A stretch of DNA of 64,000 nt from Pinus tabuliformis (taxonomy: Eukaryota; Streptophyta; Pinopsida; Pinales; Pinaceae): contig CM062816.1 of NCBI GenBank assembly GCA_031772625.1, forward strand, positions 827,992,556 through 828,056,555, in the 5' to 3' direction. A program made the position numbers and the translations under genes. The notes below the pieces were generated by a model, which worked only from the letters and a program-made list of their open reading frames with translations, had not been told where the DNA came from and did no database searches. Of this stretch, positions 53,561 through 64,000 are shown piece by piece. How positions within the stretch are numbered: position 1 is the first letter of the stretch; each line of letters begins with the position of its first letter.

Positions 53561-54519
53561 ATCTTAAAAAGTGTGGGCGATTCTCTCGAGACTTCCTTTA
53601 GTTTTTTGGTCATAAGAGGTTCTCAAGGAAATAGAAGACAAAATTAGTCGTTTGAGCAACTAGAACAAAACTAGATCAAGAAATCGAATCACAAATGGCT
53701 TTGGATGTAGGTGGAGGTTGAGTTGCGGGAAGGAATTCTAGGGGATATTGACCTCATCTTCAACTCCCTCTCCTAGTCATAAAAATTTGACTATTGGAAT
53801 ATCTCGTTTAAGCATTATATTTTTCACAAGGTTGGTCATTTTTAGGGACATTGTCTTTCTTTTGGCATGCCAAGCAATGGAAAAAGGTCTAGAGAAAAGA
53901 GGAACAGGTTTCAACTCAAGTTGGAAAGGTAATGATATCACCTCCCATTAAGGAAAAGGTCCAAACTAAGTTGCTTTTAGAAGAGGTTGATTCTAATTCT
54001 TCTTTATATTCTCCCTCTATTCATCATCTAAGTATTTCTCTCTCCAAATATATCATGTGGCCAAGATAATTCCATTGATGGTATTTCTCCTACATCTCTT
54101 GCTCTTTTTTCGTATGTGAATTTTCTTATGGATCCTTGTGATTTTTCTCCGCCAACAATTGTCCCCCCTCCTTCCCTTTCCATTCTTTGTCACTCTCCTC
54201 TCTCCCCTCCAAAGCCCCATGATCATCGTGGATGCTTCAAGCCCTCATTCCTTGCCTCATCTTCCTCTCCTTAAACGCCATTGATGAACAAGGAATGTCC
54301 TACACAAAATCCTTGTGATTTGAGATCTCATGTCTGACCCAAGGACGATCAGGCATCCTTTGGTGGGTTGGCCATGAACCAAGTCATCCCTAGTCTTGTT
54401 GGGCACAAGTCATGTTTGATAATATCCCAGCAAATGGTGATCTTGGATATTTGTAATGGGAAACATGCAACTATTTTTAGGGCCCTTAGAGCGGGGACAA
54501 CCCTTTTCTCCTCAAAATC

Positions 54520-55270
54520 ATGAAAATATTTGTGTTTAGTGCTAGGAATTTGGGTGGCGTCAGGGAAATTCTAGCCCTCAATCATCTTATAAAATCCAAC
54601 AATCCTAACATAATTTTAGTCCAAGAAACTATGGTCAATGGGGATCATGCTTATGTGACCTTTGAGCCTTAGCTTCGGGATTGGGCTTTCATAAATATTG
54701 ATTAATCTAGTTTATCTAGTGTCCTTATAATGAGAAGGAACTCGAGCTTGAGTGCAATCGATTCTTTTTTCATGCTTCAATAATATCAATTCATTTGGAA
54801 GCTAAAGAGTTGGGAATGAAATTATTGATCATTAATATTTACGGTACCTACTTAGACAAGGTTCAATTTTGAGATGATTTAGCGGCCTCTAGTCTATTTC
54901 AAACCCAAATCTAATTTGGGGGGGTAATTAAATCTCCCCCTCTACATAAGAGAAGTGTGGGGGACAAATGTGCACATAAATCGTCTCTATGCATATTTTT
55001 TTTTAATTTGTTTTCTCGTCATCATTTGGTCAACCCCGAACCTATAAAATTCACTCGTACTTGGTGCAACTTAAGGTCAAATGGGGATGAGGTAGAAAAA
55101 CAACTAGATAGGTTCTTGATCTCTGAGATCTCCTTTTCTCACCATATCATGAGCCAATATTTGGTGGCCTTGGGAGGTCTCTTTGAGCATCTCCCCTTTT
55201 TTCTTCGATTGGAGCTAGGCAAGTCAAGGCCTCCTCTATCTTTTAGGTATAACCATGCATGGTTCTAGGA
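54520..55270 (+). pseudogene. LINE apurinic-type endonuclease remnant
   Basis: The ATG at 54520 starts MKIFVFSARNLGGVREILAL, NHLIKSNNPNIILVQETMV. This is the APE-like start (normally S-W-N-x-R-G-L, ending Q-E-T). The Asn of the first motif is changed to A-R, while the Gln-Glu-Thr with the metal-binding Glu is kept. An open part at 54957-55268 (KFTRTWCNLRSNGDEVEKQL, DRFLIS ... SRPPLSFRYNHAW) is the C-terminal endonuclease half (F-T-W-x-N, D-R-x-L, P-x-R-F-x-x-x-W). Confidence 0.75.
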
Positions 55271-56970
55271 ATTAGAATTCAAATAGATCGTTGAAGAATC
55301 ATGGGTTCACCTTAATTAATATCTCCCTGATTTCATGTGTGGTTCAATTTGTAGAGAATATATCGAGGGAAAAGGTATCTATTAAGAATTGGTCCTTAAA
55401 ATTCAAAGAAAATCAGCAATCATAACTATTGGAAATGGAGATAGAAATAAATAAATAAAACTTTGATGAATCCCTAGAAAGATCTTCTCAAAAGAAATTA
55501 TAGCTTACCTTTGTTCTTTAAAATGGGAGATGCAAGCCTTGTTGGAAAAACAAGAGATTGAAGAGTAGAGTTATTTGGATAAAAGAGGGTGACAATAATA
55601 TTGATTTTTTTCATTAATTTGCCTCTTATAAGTGAAACAAAAAATCAATGTGGGAAATTAGAAAGGATGATGGTTTTATGGCTCATTCTTTTGAAGATAT
55701 AGCAGCGAAATGAGTAAGGTATTTTCAAACTCTATTCAAAGAGTTTGTTGGGTGCCCCATTCAAGAGATTTTAGAGGTGCTTTCTTGTTTTCCCTAGGCT
55801 TCCTTATAAGAAATGAATCAATAGTGGGATGAAGAAGTGTCAAAAAAAAGTAAAAGATAATATATTCTCCATGCAAAAAAGGAAGAGTCCAGGCCTAGAT
55901 GGTCTTTTGGTTGAATTTTACATCAATTTGTATGACCTCATTAAGGACTAAATTCTCTTATCTATTTTGGAATTTATAGATCAACCAATGTTCTGGGTAT
56001 TTTAACTCTACCATCTTAACCCTTATCCCAAAAGTGTGATGTTGTTTCTGTTGAAGATTTTAGACCCATCTCATGTTGTAATGTTATCTACAGATTATCT
56101 CAAAGGTCATTGCTTGCCAGATCAAGTCGTTCTTTAGCAATTTTATCTCTGAAGAAAAATATGAAAAGCTTCATGGCAGATATCTCTTGTATGTGGTCTC
56201 ATTAGCATAGGAATACTTTCATTCCATAAGGACTCAAAATATCCCTACAGTGGCCCTTTGGACATATAAAAATCACAAGAGAGGGTCAGCTAGAAACTCC
56301 TTTGTTTGGTTCTTATCAAGTTGGCGATGAGTTTAACCTTTGTGAATTGGATTATGGGTTATCTCCAATCTTTTTCCTTCGTTGATCTTATCAATGGAGT
56401 GCCTTCCTCTCTTTTAAAGCTTCTTGTTGTTTGAGGTAGCGATGCCCCCTATCGCTTCTCCCTTTCCTTTGTACTATAGAATTTTTTAGTAACCTCATAT
56501 ATGTTGAAAAATTAAGAGGTTCATTCAATGATATTGAATTAGCGACAAACCAATATTTGTCCCACTAGTTACTTGTTGATGATAGCCTAATATTTGCATC
56601 AGAAATGGGGGAATTATCCTCTCTTAAACACTCCATTAATCATTTCTGTTTGACAATAAGTATGATCATAAATTTAGAAAAGTTACTTCTCATCTCTCAC
56701 TCCATTTCGGATCAGATACATAGTCAAGTGGGTTCTCTCTTTCCCTTTTTACGTAGCCAATTGGAAGAGAATTTCAAGTACTTAGACTTCTTTCTCAAGC
56801 TATTCAGATGTAGTTTTTTTTATTGGTTGTGGTTCTATATGAAGGTGGAAGCTAGAATTACATTTTGCATAAATAAATTGTTATCAAGAGGAGGAAGATT
56901 AATATTTATGAAGGCTATGTTAGAGAGTATCCTTGTATGTTGGTGCTCGATTTCCTATGTTACATAAGGA
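55271..56970 (+). pseudogene. LINE reverse transcriptase remnant
   Basis: Pieces in order: MQKRKSPGLDGLLVEFYI (about 55863-55920), VEDFRPISCCNVIYRL (about 56054-56100), FVNWIMGYLQSFSFVDLING (about 56335-56400), the active site LLVDDSLIFASE (56569-56604; normally Y/F-A-D-D), and a 120-codon open part at 56605-56967 with NLEKLLLISHS, LDFFLKLFRCS and RGGRLIFMKAMLESI. Both catalytic Asp are present. It continues weakly to 57264 (MGGSHSGSPPLVKWAKL, GWGLKNIYHFSKSLVAHSLW), a typical L1 post-RT segment. Confidence 0.82.
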
Positions 56971-57264
56971 ATTCTTACAAATATTTTAAATTTCATTTAT
57001 CATTTTTAATGGTTGGGTGGAAGTCATTCAGGAAGTCCCCCATTAGTCAAATGGGCTAAATTAGCGTTGTTAAAAAATATCAGAGGATGGGGGCTTAAGA
57101 ATATTTATCATTTCAGTAAATCTCTTGTAGCTCATAGCCTTTGGCTCTTAGTCCATAATGTCTCTCTCCAGGGAAGAAATTTAAAAGAAAAATACCTCCC
57201 TTCTTTATCTTTTGATGAATGGTTTGCATGGACTCAAAAATCCTCAAAAGGATCCAATGTCTAG

Positions 57265-58186
57265 AAAGCTCTCATTCTTTCCTTCCCTCTCATTGGAGAT
57301 TAAACTATTTAGTGAATTGTAAAATGGAAAAAAGATGAGGCTTGGCCAAGATCCATGGCTCGGGGTTGGGGAAATTTTCCGCTTCTCAAATGCTTTAATT
57401 ACTTGTTTACACCTTTTTAGACACTTTTCCTTTACATGTATAAAAATCCTAGTCCCCACGGGGGTGGGGATGTGATGAATGGAAATCCTCCTCATATTTG
57501 GGGCTCTATGGCCAGATCCTAAATAATTGGATTCCTTCATCATTCTCCTAGTCTCAAATTTCATTCAATTAAAAGAAGGCATCAAAGATGAGCCGATATA
57601 GTCAAATAAATCCTAGGAATGGAGATTTTACAACAAAATTGAGTTATGTTTCCTTTATTGAGTCTACTTTCATAGGATAAAATAAATGGTGATGAAACAC
57701 AATTTGGAAACTGCATGCCCCCATGAAATGAAAAATCACCTTTTGGCTTGCTTCAAATAATAAACTTCTAACATGGGACTTTGGTTTAAAGAGGAGCTAG
57801 GTAGGCCCATGTAGATGTACTTTAATGCAAAGTTGCTAAAGAAAATATCTCTCACATTTTAATTGTGTGTCCTTATTCAATGCAGGTATGCATCAAGGTC
57901 CTCACCTCCCTAGGTACAAAATATTCCTAGAATCGGTTCAAAATAGAGGAAAATTTAAAGGTCTAGAAAGAGGACAACACTAATTCCCCATTCGAGGCTT
58001 TTCCCTGCATCCTAATATACAGTATTTGGTGGGAAAGAAATTCCAATATCTTTCGCTCACAAGACAATCTTGTAGATATCATTGTTGGCCTCATTCCAAA
58101 TCTAGGTTTAGAATATAAGATAACTCCAAATCAAACCAAATAGAGTTTTAGTTCAGCCTGAAATTGTTATGGCGATTCCATGGTGA
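57265..58186 (+). other. LINE region between RT and RNase H
   Basis: No firm domain. Text such as MARGWGNFPLLKCFNYL and a NANLAKRGAC-like piece (58-kb side) suggests the zinc-finger/reverse-transcriptase-tail region, but it is too broken to define. The antisense frame at 57244-57564 is a shadow. Confidence 0.4.
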
Positions 58187-58572
58187 TATTTTGATGGCAT
58201 TTCTCAAGGTCATCCTCCTAGATGTGGAGTTTGTGTTGATTTTGTATTTTTGTCATTTTGTATTTATGACAAAATCACTTATTTTAGGGAAAGTACTACC
58301 AAAGGATGGGATCAAACAACAAGGCATAATTTATTTGTTTGTGTACATTGCTATTTGTTGCTACTCATAAACCTTTAAAGGAATTGCAAGTTATGGGATA
58401 TTCAAAGTTGGTAATTGATTGGGAAAATAATACGGTGGTTGTTGAGAATGTTTCCTTCCAATCCTTTCTTAAGGACATAAAAGAATCTCTACATTCCTTT
58501 GAATGGACCTCCTTCACTCACATTCTCAAAGAATTAAATAAGGAGGTCGATGTCCTCTCAAAGAAGCCCTAA
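58187..58572 (+). pseudogene. LINE C-terminal RNase H
   Basis: It starts FDGISQGHPPRCGVCV (58187; normally F-D-G-A-S-x-G-N-P-G), passes GSNNKA (N-N-x-A-E with Glu lost), and is open at 58339-58572: KPLKELQVMGYSKLVIDWEN, SFQSFLKDIKESLHSFEWTS, FTHILKELNKEVDVLSKKP. The first Asp is kept; the G-D-S Asp position reads I-D-W. The domain is homologous to the LINE tail at 48257. Confidence 0.7.
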
Positions 58573-58838
58573 ATATGCCTATAGGGTATCTTGTATTTTA
58601 GAACTTATGGATGGAGAAGAAGTGGATCAAATGATTTTACACTTCTAGGTCGTTAATCTTTATTGTTCCCTCTTTATTTGCATTTTCATATTCTTCTTTA
58701 GTAAATTTTCTCACGAAATGCTTTTAGAAAGAAATGAAGTATATAGGAGGTTTTCAAGGAAGAAATGTTTTCTGATTTTTTAGATGTAATGGGGAGGTTT
58801 TTTTTCCTTATCCCCTTTAGGATACAAAAGTTTTGTCT

Positions 58839-58962
58839 AAGTATAGTAAGCCTATACATATTTTTTTATGGGCTTAGATATGGTCAAGATCGGAATTTTT
58901 TTAAGTATATTAATCCTATACATATTTTTTTTATGGGCTTAAATACGGTCAAGATCATAAAT
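58839..58962. repeat. Tandem duplication of about 62 bases
   Basis: AAGTATA(G/T)TAA(G/T)CCTATACATA ... ATGGGCTTA(G/A)ATA(T/C)GGTCAAGAT occurs at 58839-58902 and again at 58903-58962, with about six changes. Confidence 0.9.
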
Positions 58963-59600
58963 GAATCGACAAGAATCTGTATGTTCAATTCCCATGAATA
59001 TAATGAATTTTTTCTTATGGAAAAAATTTTTGCTATCCATAGTCATTATTATCTCAAATTTATAATGGAAGAATAAATTTACAATTTTTATATAATATTT
59101 GATAATTTTTATGTAATGTTTGGTAGTATGCGGTACCAAGCATTGTGGTCCAAATATGACATGAATGCCAAGCACATAGTGGTTTCTAAGGCACAATGTG
59201 ATCTTGATTTCATTTATTTTAGGAGTATACATCTATTATCTAGGCTTGTAACTCTACAATAAACTTTGCAACATAGAATACTTGCTTTGTCGTATCATAT
59301 AGGAGCTCAAAGAGAAAAAATTGGGTGTATAATCCCTATATAATATGGGCATGAACAATCTCTAAGGTGGGTTGCAGTGACATTGAACTGTAGTGACATC
59401 GAACTCAGTTGTCAATCTACCATCTCTCTCTAGTGATAGATTCAAGTCTGCAGTCACTCTCCGCAGGGATTGTACTTAGGAACTTATAAGTCATAACTCT
59501 GCAACAATACAATGGCAAGATCCTTAAACATACTTCATTGCTTATAACCTAGGTGTGTAAGCTTCCCTTTTTCTATTTTCTTTCTTCTTATTTTCATTTT
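58963..59600. other. Non-coding region
   Basis: AT-rich, no recognised features on either strand. Confidence 0.45.
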
Positions 59601-59622
59601 CATTTTATTTGTTAAAACTATG

Positions 59623-60096
59623 AGCACTTCAACACATATGCCAAAACCTCCACCTAGCAATGGGAGGTCAAGCAAAGTCAACTTGTAAATTCTTTATGAT
59701 TATATTGATTTAGTAGAAAAAAAAAGAATAAAAAAAAGATAAATGGAACATAAAATTGAACTAGCTACAATGTTTGACAACAAATTCAATTTGTTAGAAA
59801 ATAAAATATTAGGGCTCAAGAATTAATTGAAAAAAATGAAAATGTAGTCTACAAGAAATGGAAAACCATAAACAAACAATAGTTGAAGAAATGGCACCTT
59901 GAGAGATGAGATTAAAGAGTTAAAAGAAAAACTACATAACAACTTGGCCGTAAGTAGCACATATAATAAATTAGACATCAAGCCCATCAAAGAGGAAACA
60001 GACAAGCTAATTGAGCTTGATCATGAGCACAATAAAAGAGACTTGAAACTTGTAATTGTTGATATAAAAGAGTATAAAAATGAGGACACATTATAA
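59623..60096 (+). pseudogene. Unknown coiled-coil-like coding remnant
   Basis: The plus strand reads MSTSTHMPKPPPSNGRSSKV (from 59623), then DYIDLVEKK, KIELATMFDNKFNLLENKIL, and an open part at 59899-60096 (RDEIKELKEKLHNNLAVSST, IKEETDKLIELDHEHNKRDL). Charged heptads predict a coiled coil. It could be the N-terminal part of a gag or a host-derived fragment. I do not recognise it. Confidence 0.35.
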
Positions 60097-60164
60097 TTAG
60101 TAAAAGAAGAACTAAAAATAAGTCACAAATTGAAACAACTTATCTAATAGAAGAAAGAGGGTTG

Positions 60165-60350
60165 GGTAGCCCCGAGGTTTAACTCAATTGGTCTAGAGTC
60201 AGACGTGAAGTTATTTGATATTTTTGTTGGTTGATGTTGATTACGAGTTTGACTCTCTTTAATTACCTCAGGGCGAGGCCCCATAATCAAGGTCGATGGC
60301 TTACTCAGTTTACCATCCACGAAACATGGGGAAGTTTTTATGTAACCAGA
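60165..60350 (+). mobile_element. tRNA-like SINE candidate, copy C
   Basis: GAGGTTTAACTCAATTGGTC (A-box-like, 60174) and ACGAGTTTGACTCTC (B-box-like, 60244) are about 68 bases apart, the same architecture as A1 and A2. The remainder (GGGCGAGGCCCCATAATC) is unrelated to them. Tentative. Confidence 0.4.
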
Positions 60351-60639
60351 TGACAAAAACAGAAGAAAAGATAGATCAACGACTTGAAATTAAGCCTCTT
60401 CGAGTGGGAAATCTCCTTTTATATAACATAAAAGAAAAAATATTGGATTATTCAAATGACAAGACCTCCTTGATATATATAGGAGTCTAAAGGGTCAAAA
60501 TATAATTAGGGCCTACATAGCAATAATAATGTAAGGGCTCAACAGTAACATTAGTGGGTTTCTATGGGGCACAAAAATAAAAATATGGGGGTTACACTAG
60601 TATTATAGGGACCTAACATGCCCCTCTCCTTCAAAAAAG
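60351..60639. other. Non-coding flank of G5
   Basis: No domain. It may include the 3' non-coding part of G5, but no LTR was recognised. Confidence 0.4.
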
Positions 60640-61899
60640 TGTTGTCCTCAACGCTTGAGAAGTTTCGGATGCTTCTGTATGAAATACTCTTCCTTCCATG
60701 TGGATTCTTCAACAGGTAAATTCTTCCACTTAATGAGATACTCTGAAATTGATCAATTTTGTAGATGTCAAATTCTTGTTTCTGTGGTTACTTCAGGTTC
60801 CAATATGATTTTTCCTTCCTAACCAAGTTTTGGAAATATAGTTTGAACTAGGAGCTTGTCACCTATAACCCTCTTTAAGCATGAAACATGGAAAACTAGG
60901 TGAACTCGCGAAGATGCAGGAAACTCCAATTTGTATGCCATACTACCAATCCTTTGAAATACCTTGTAAGGGCCATAGTACTCGGGTGATAATTTATTAT
61001 CCTTCTTGGCTTGCTTGAGGGACATTTGTTTGTATTGTTGTAGTCGTAAAAATACCCAATCGCCCACATCAAAACTACTTTCACTGTGGTGTTGATTTTC
61101 TATTTGTTTCATTTGATTATGAACTAGACTTAGGTTATCCTTTAAGAGTTGGAGAACTTGTTGTTGATGATCGATGTGATATTCCACTACTTTAACCTTG
61201 GAATTATATCTTAAAGATGATGTGATTGACAGTGGATGATATCCATAAAGTGCCATAAATGGGTCATTTTTGCTGCGGTATGGAGGGAAGTGTTAAAACA
61301 CCATTTTTTCAGAGGTAACCACTTGACCCATTGTGTTTGTTTATCATATCCAAAGCAACAAAGATATACTTCCAAGCATTTGTTCACTATCTAAGTTTTC
61401 CCATCAGATTGATGATTGTAATATGAGCTATGAGATAATTGAGTACGAAGAAAAGAAACTAATTATGTCCAAAAATTTCCAATGAAAATGGGATCTTTGT
61501 CACTTACAATAATCTTTGGGTTTCCATGTAACTTTTGAATTATTTCCACAAATGCAGTAGCGACTAGATTCGCTTTGAAAGGATGAGATAGTGCACAAAA
61601 GTGTGCATACTTGGTAAGTCTATCAACTACCACCACGATGACACTCTTTCCTTAGAAGTTGGGTAAACCTTTGATAAAATCCATTGAGACTTCCTCCCAA
61701 CACTGACTTGGAATGGCTAATGGTTGTAAAATACCCAGGGTCTTAATTGTCTCAACTTTATTTTGTTGTCAAACCAAACATTCTGCCACAAACTTCTAAA
61801 TATCATATTTAAGTCCATCCCAAAAAATTCCTTCTTGACCTTGTGGTATGCTTTTAAAAATCTGGAGTGCCCTCCTATAGGAGGGGTATGAAATTCCAA
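60640..61899 (-). pseudogene. G5 integrase with chromodomain-like tail
   Basis: The zinc-binding start reads HTPPIGGHSRFLKAYHKVKK (61717-61899). The core (about 61700-61270) is broken; pieces such as SVIVVVDRLTKYAHF-like text are visible only in part. The C-terminal region is open at 60819-61256 (145 codons): MALYGYHPLSITS, SFDVGDWVFLRLQQYKQMSL, LSPEYYGPYKVFQRIGSMAY, HLVFHVSCLKR. Beyond it, ISEYLIKWKNLPVEESTWKE (about 60745-60690) and HFFEGEGHV are the chromodomain signature of chromoviruses, which directs insertion to marked chromatin. Confidence 0.82.
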
Positions 61900-61999
61900 A
61901 AGAACCTTTTATTTGAGTTGGGAGTTCTTTTAATGAATCATTTTTCTAGATAAATGTATCAAATGCACTAGGATCTTCTTGCAACCTTTGAATGAGTGT

Positions 62000-62518
62000 C
62001 TAGACCTCTTCGTCATTCTTCCATTCATTCCTTGCTTCATTTATCCAATAAAGTTGGATAATAGAAATCGCACAAAGAAATTCTTCCACATCCTCATCCC
62101 TTCTTGAGAGTGCATCTGCAACAACATTTTGCTTCCCTTTTTTGTAAATGATTTCAAAGTCATAACCTAACATCTTTGTGACCCATTTTTGTTGCTCTTC
62201 TGAAGATAATCTTTGTTCCAAGAAGTATTTAAGACTATCATGATCTATTTTTACCTTGAAGTGTTTTCCCATTAGATAAGGAAACCATTTATTCAGAGCA
62301 TGTAGTATTTCGAACATTTCCTTTTCATAAATAGGTTTGTGTAAATACTTTCCTTTGACTTGACGACTTTCAAAATCAATGGATATTTCTTCTAGCACTA
62401 AAACAACACCAATTCCATTTTCTGAGGTATCACATTCCATAATAAAGGTTTTTGTGAAGTCTGGGGTAGCTAAGACCGAAGCACAACACATTTCCTCTTT
62501 AAGATGTTCAAAGGCCAT
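62000..62518 (-). pseudogene. G5 RNase H, open for 172 codons
   Basis: AFEHLKEEMCCASVLATPDF, FIMECDTSENGIGVVLVLE, PIYEKEMFEILHALNKW, VKIDHDSLKYFLEQ, EIIYKKGKQNVVADALSRRD. This is the gypsy RT-linked RNase H with the Asp-Thr-Ser, Glu, Asp-His and A-D-A-L-S-R motifs intact. It is followed by the usual variable stretch before integrase. A well preserved fragment of a dead element. Confidence 0.9.
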
Positions 62519-62526
62519 AGTTGATT

Positions 62527-63079
62527 CTAGAGTTCAAAAAATGCATCTTTCTTCAGTAATGTTGTTAGTGGTGTTGTTATTTTCCCACAATTCTCAACAA
62601 ACTTGTGATAATACCCTGTCAACCTAAGAAATCCTTGAAGATGCCTTAAGGTTGTGAGGATATTCCATTCCTTTATGGCATTACTTTTGTTAGGGTCTAC
62701 CTTAACACCCTCATGAGGTACAATATGACCCAAATATTTCACTTCTTGTACCCCAAAGGAATTGTTGGAGGGTTTTGCATACAATTGTTTCTCCTCCAAT
62801 GGTTTGAGCACCTTGTCAACATGTTGAAGATGAGCTTTCCAAAACTTGCTTTAGATTAGGATATCATCAAAAAATACTAACACAATTTTTCTAAGGAAGG
62901 GTTTAAAAATGGAATTCATCAAACTTTGAAATGTGGAAGGTGCATTAGTAAGATCAAAAGGCATGACCAAATATTCATAAAGACCTTCATGAGTTCTGAA
63001 TGTCTTTTGTCTTCATTCTAATTTGATGATATCTTGAGCGAAGATCTATCTTGGTGAAGTAAATTTCTCCATTTAGTTA
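62527..63079 (-). pseudogene. G5 reverse transcriptase, palm to thumb
   Basis: Starts at the C3 insertion with LNGEIYFTKIDLRSRYHQI (about 63075-63020), then [17 protein letters not shown] (about 62970), active site [10 protein letters not shown] (about 62880-62850, both Asp kept), HLQHVDKVLKPLEEKQLYAK, and an open part at 62527-62811 (VKYLGHIVPHEGVKVDPNK, LRHLQGFLRLTGYYHKFVEN). One stop follows the active site. Confidence 0.85.
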
Positions 63080-63706
63080 TGTTATCACTCCGTAAATACC
63101 TTTAAGCTAAGGAAAGGGCCACAAAGGTAACCACAAACCACTCTGGGCTAGAAAACTGGCCTTTCTAGCCAGACGGGGCTCCCTCTCTTGAGATTGTAAG
63201 ACTTGAAATCTTAAGGCGCAATCTATACAGAGACCAGTTCTGGAACAATGAAATTGTAGGAATTTACAGGGTAAGTTCCTCAGACAGAACACCAAAGGAC
63301 ACCGCTCATAACCAGATCGCAGATCAATACACCGGTATTTTTGACGTGGTTAAAACCCTCAAAGAGGGAAACCGTCCACGGCTTGAGCCAATGCGGCCAC
63401 TTCAGGCAATTTATTAATAAAAGAATGAAAATTTACATAAGCTTCTCTCATAGATGGATTTTCCTACAAATGACCCTCTATGCGCTTTAAATAGAAATCA
63501 TGGACCAATCGGGTGTCAAGCCACGGATCAAGTGTCGGTAATACCGAGGAGAGAATGAACCGTCGGATCACTACATATCGTGACCGTCGGATTGTAAGTT
63601 ACAAAATGTACAAGGTAAAGAAACACACTTTACCTAACTCTATACCTAACTCTATACTAGACCAAGTTGTACTTAACTATTTCCTATGTGTCAGAATATC
63701 CTAACA
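63080..63706 (-). repeat. C3 3' LTR
   Basis: Plus orientation: TGTTATCACTCCG ... GAATATCCTAACA, with TGTTA/TAACA inverted ends. Right of it on the minus strand is the purine tract. Left of it the G5 RT text resumes at once, so 63080 is the insertion edge. The five bases AGTTA (63075-63079) should reappear beyond the right edge of the window. A TATTTAAAG (about 63487-63495, minus) may be the TATA box. Confidence 0.8.
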
Positions 63707-63717
63707 TCCCCCCTTAA
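63707..63717 (-). promoter_or_regulatory. C3 polypurine tract
   Basis: The minus strand reads TTAAGGGGGGA directly before the LTR start TGTTAGGATATTC. Confidence 0.8.
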
Positions 63718-63787
63718 GAACAATTTGGGATAGGATTGAAGGATTTACAAATATGACACAATAGGAGAAGGAAGGAGGCACTAGAAC

Positions 63788-64000
63788 CTATCCCCCTTTA
63801 GTGACAACTTCCTGGACTCCAACCATAAATCGAAGTTTAGTGAACTTCGCCTCTATGAGAGCCTTTGTGAAGATGTCTGCAACTTGATCATCTGTTGAAC
63901 AATATTGCACTTCAAGAACATGGTCATGAATGAGCTTTCTGATGAAGTGCATGTGCAGTTCAATGTGTTTGCTGCGCTGATGTTGGACTGGATCTTTGCA
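63788..64000 (-). CDS. C3 copia polyprotein, C-terminal end (RNase H), partial
   Basis: Open to the window edge: AKDPVQHQRSKHIELHMHFI, RKLIHDHVLEVQYCSTDDQV, ADIFTKALIEAKFTKLRFMV, then GVQEVVTKGG and a stop at 63788-63790. This is the canonical end of copia RNase H (S-K-H-I-x-x-x-x-H-x-x-R, Q-x-A-D-I-x-T-K-x-L). No lesion is seen in this 70-codon piece, unlike its neighbours, so C3 may be comparatively young. Confidence 0.9.
   Translation of the reverse strand, partial: CKDPVQHQRSKHIELHMHFIRKLIHDHVLEVQYCSTDDQVADIFTKALIEAKFTKLRFMVGVQEVVTKGG

Larger units (their letters stand above)
53174..58600 (+). mobile_element. L1-type LINE, nearly full length but decayed
   Basis: In order on the plus strand: an ORF1-like domain (53174-53560), endonuclease (from 54520), RT (about 55860-56970) and a C-terminal RNase H (58187-58572). 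That is the layout of plant L1 elements with an RNase H. All parts carry stops and shifts. No clear poly(A) or target duplication is visible. Confidence 0.82.
60640..63079 (-). mobile_element. G5: chromovirus-like Ty3/gypsy, 5'-truncated, minus strand
   Basis: From the right edge leftwards: RT palm to thumb (63079-62527), RNase H (62518-62000), integrase (61900-60819) and a chromodomain-like end (60830-60640). Everything before the RT palm is missing because copia C3 is inserted at 63079/63080 and the window ends. No LTR is seen on the left. Confidence 0.82.

Noticed and set aside
1..64000. A host gene or a bacterial or viral system
   Set aside because: Every coding-like stretch that I could assign belongs to LTR retrotransposons or LINEs. 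Unassigned frames lack domains, introns with a consistent frame, or conservation signals.

Overview
This window looks like nuclear DNA from a land plant with a large, repeat-rich genome. A gymnosperm is my best guess, from the types of element present, but there is no host gene to confirm it. I found no host protein gene, no rRNA or tRNA gene, and nothing bacterial. Almost every protein-like stretch belongs to a retrotransposon: Ty3/gypsy (called G1-G5 here), Ty1/copia (C1-C3), a gag-protease-only LTR element (N1), two LINE copies, and several tRNA-like SINE candidates. Most coding parts carry stops, frameshifts or deletions.

Layout. 1-4205: a decayed plus-strand gypsy (G1). About 4215-41540: a minus-strand gypsy (G2) blown up by nested insertions. 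Its body (integrase, RT and RNase H, a second RNase H, protease, gag) lies at 4272-10250. Its 5' end, with an extra upstream ORF, lies at 10569-10943, 24676-27378 and 41357-41540. G2 is split by G3 (10944-24675, minus, gag and protease only). At its LTR/PPT junction G3 holds copia C1 (11236-18333, plus), which in turn holds a solo-LTR-like insert (15324-16654). The upstream region of G2 is also split by copia C2 (27379-41351, minus, perfect AATGG target duplication), and the C2 RT is split by N1 (29453-37465, minus, perfect CACTG duplication).

41557-45442 is another decayed minus-strand gypsy (G4). 45443-53100 is mostly AT-rich and non-coding, with microsatellites, tRNA-like SINE candidates and a 5'-truncated LINE tail carrying an RNase H domain. 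53170-58600 is a long but decayed L1-type LINE on the plus strand. 60640-63079 is a minus-strand chromovirus-like gypsy (G5), cut by a copia LTR (63080-63706) whose element (C3) runs off the right edge.

Nesting gives relative ages. G2 is older than G3, G3 older than C1, and C1 older than its solo LTR; C2 is older than N1. By eye the LTR pairs of N1 and C2 differ by about 3 percent, while those of G3 and C1 differ by about 10 percent or more. The most unusual points are: the domain order in G2, with an extra RNase H between protease and RT; the extra ORF of G2 lying where its 5' LTR should be; and N1, which keeps only gag and protease but carries regularly built 27-nt inverted-repeat units, a minisatellite and a cluster of E2F-like boxes.
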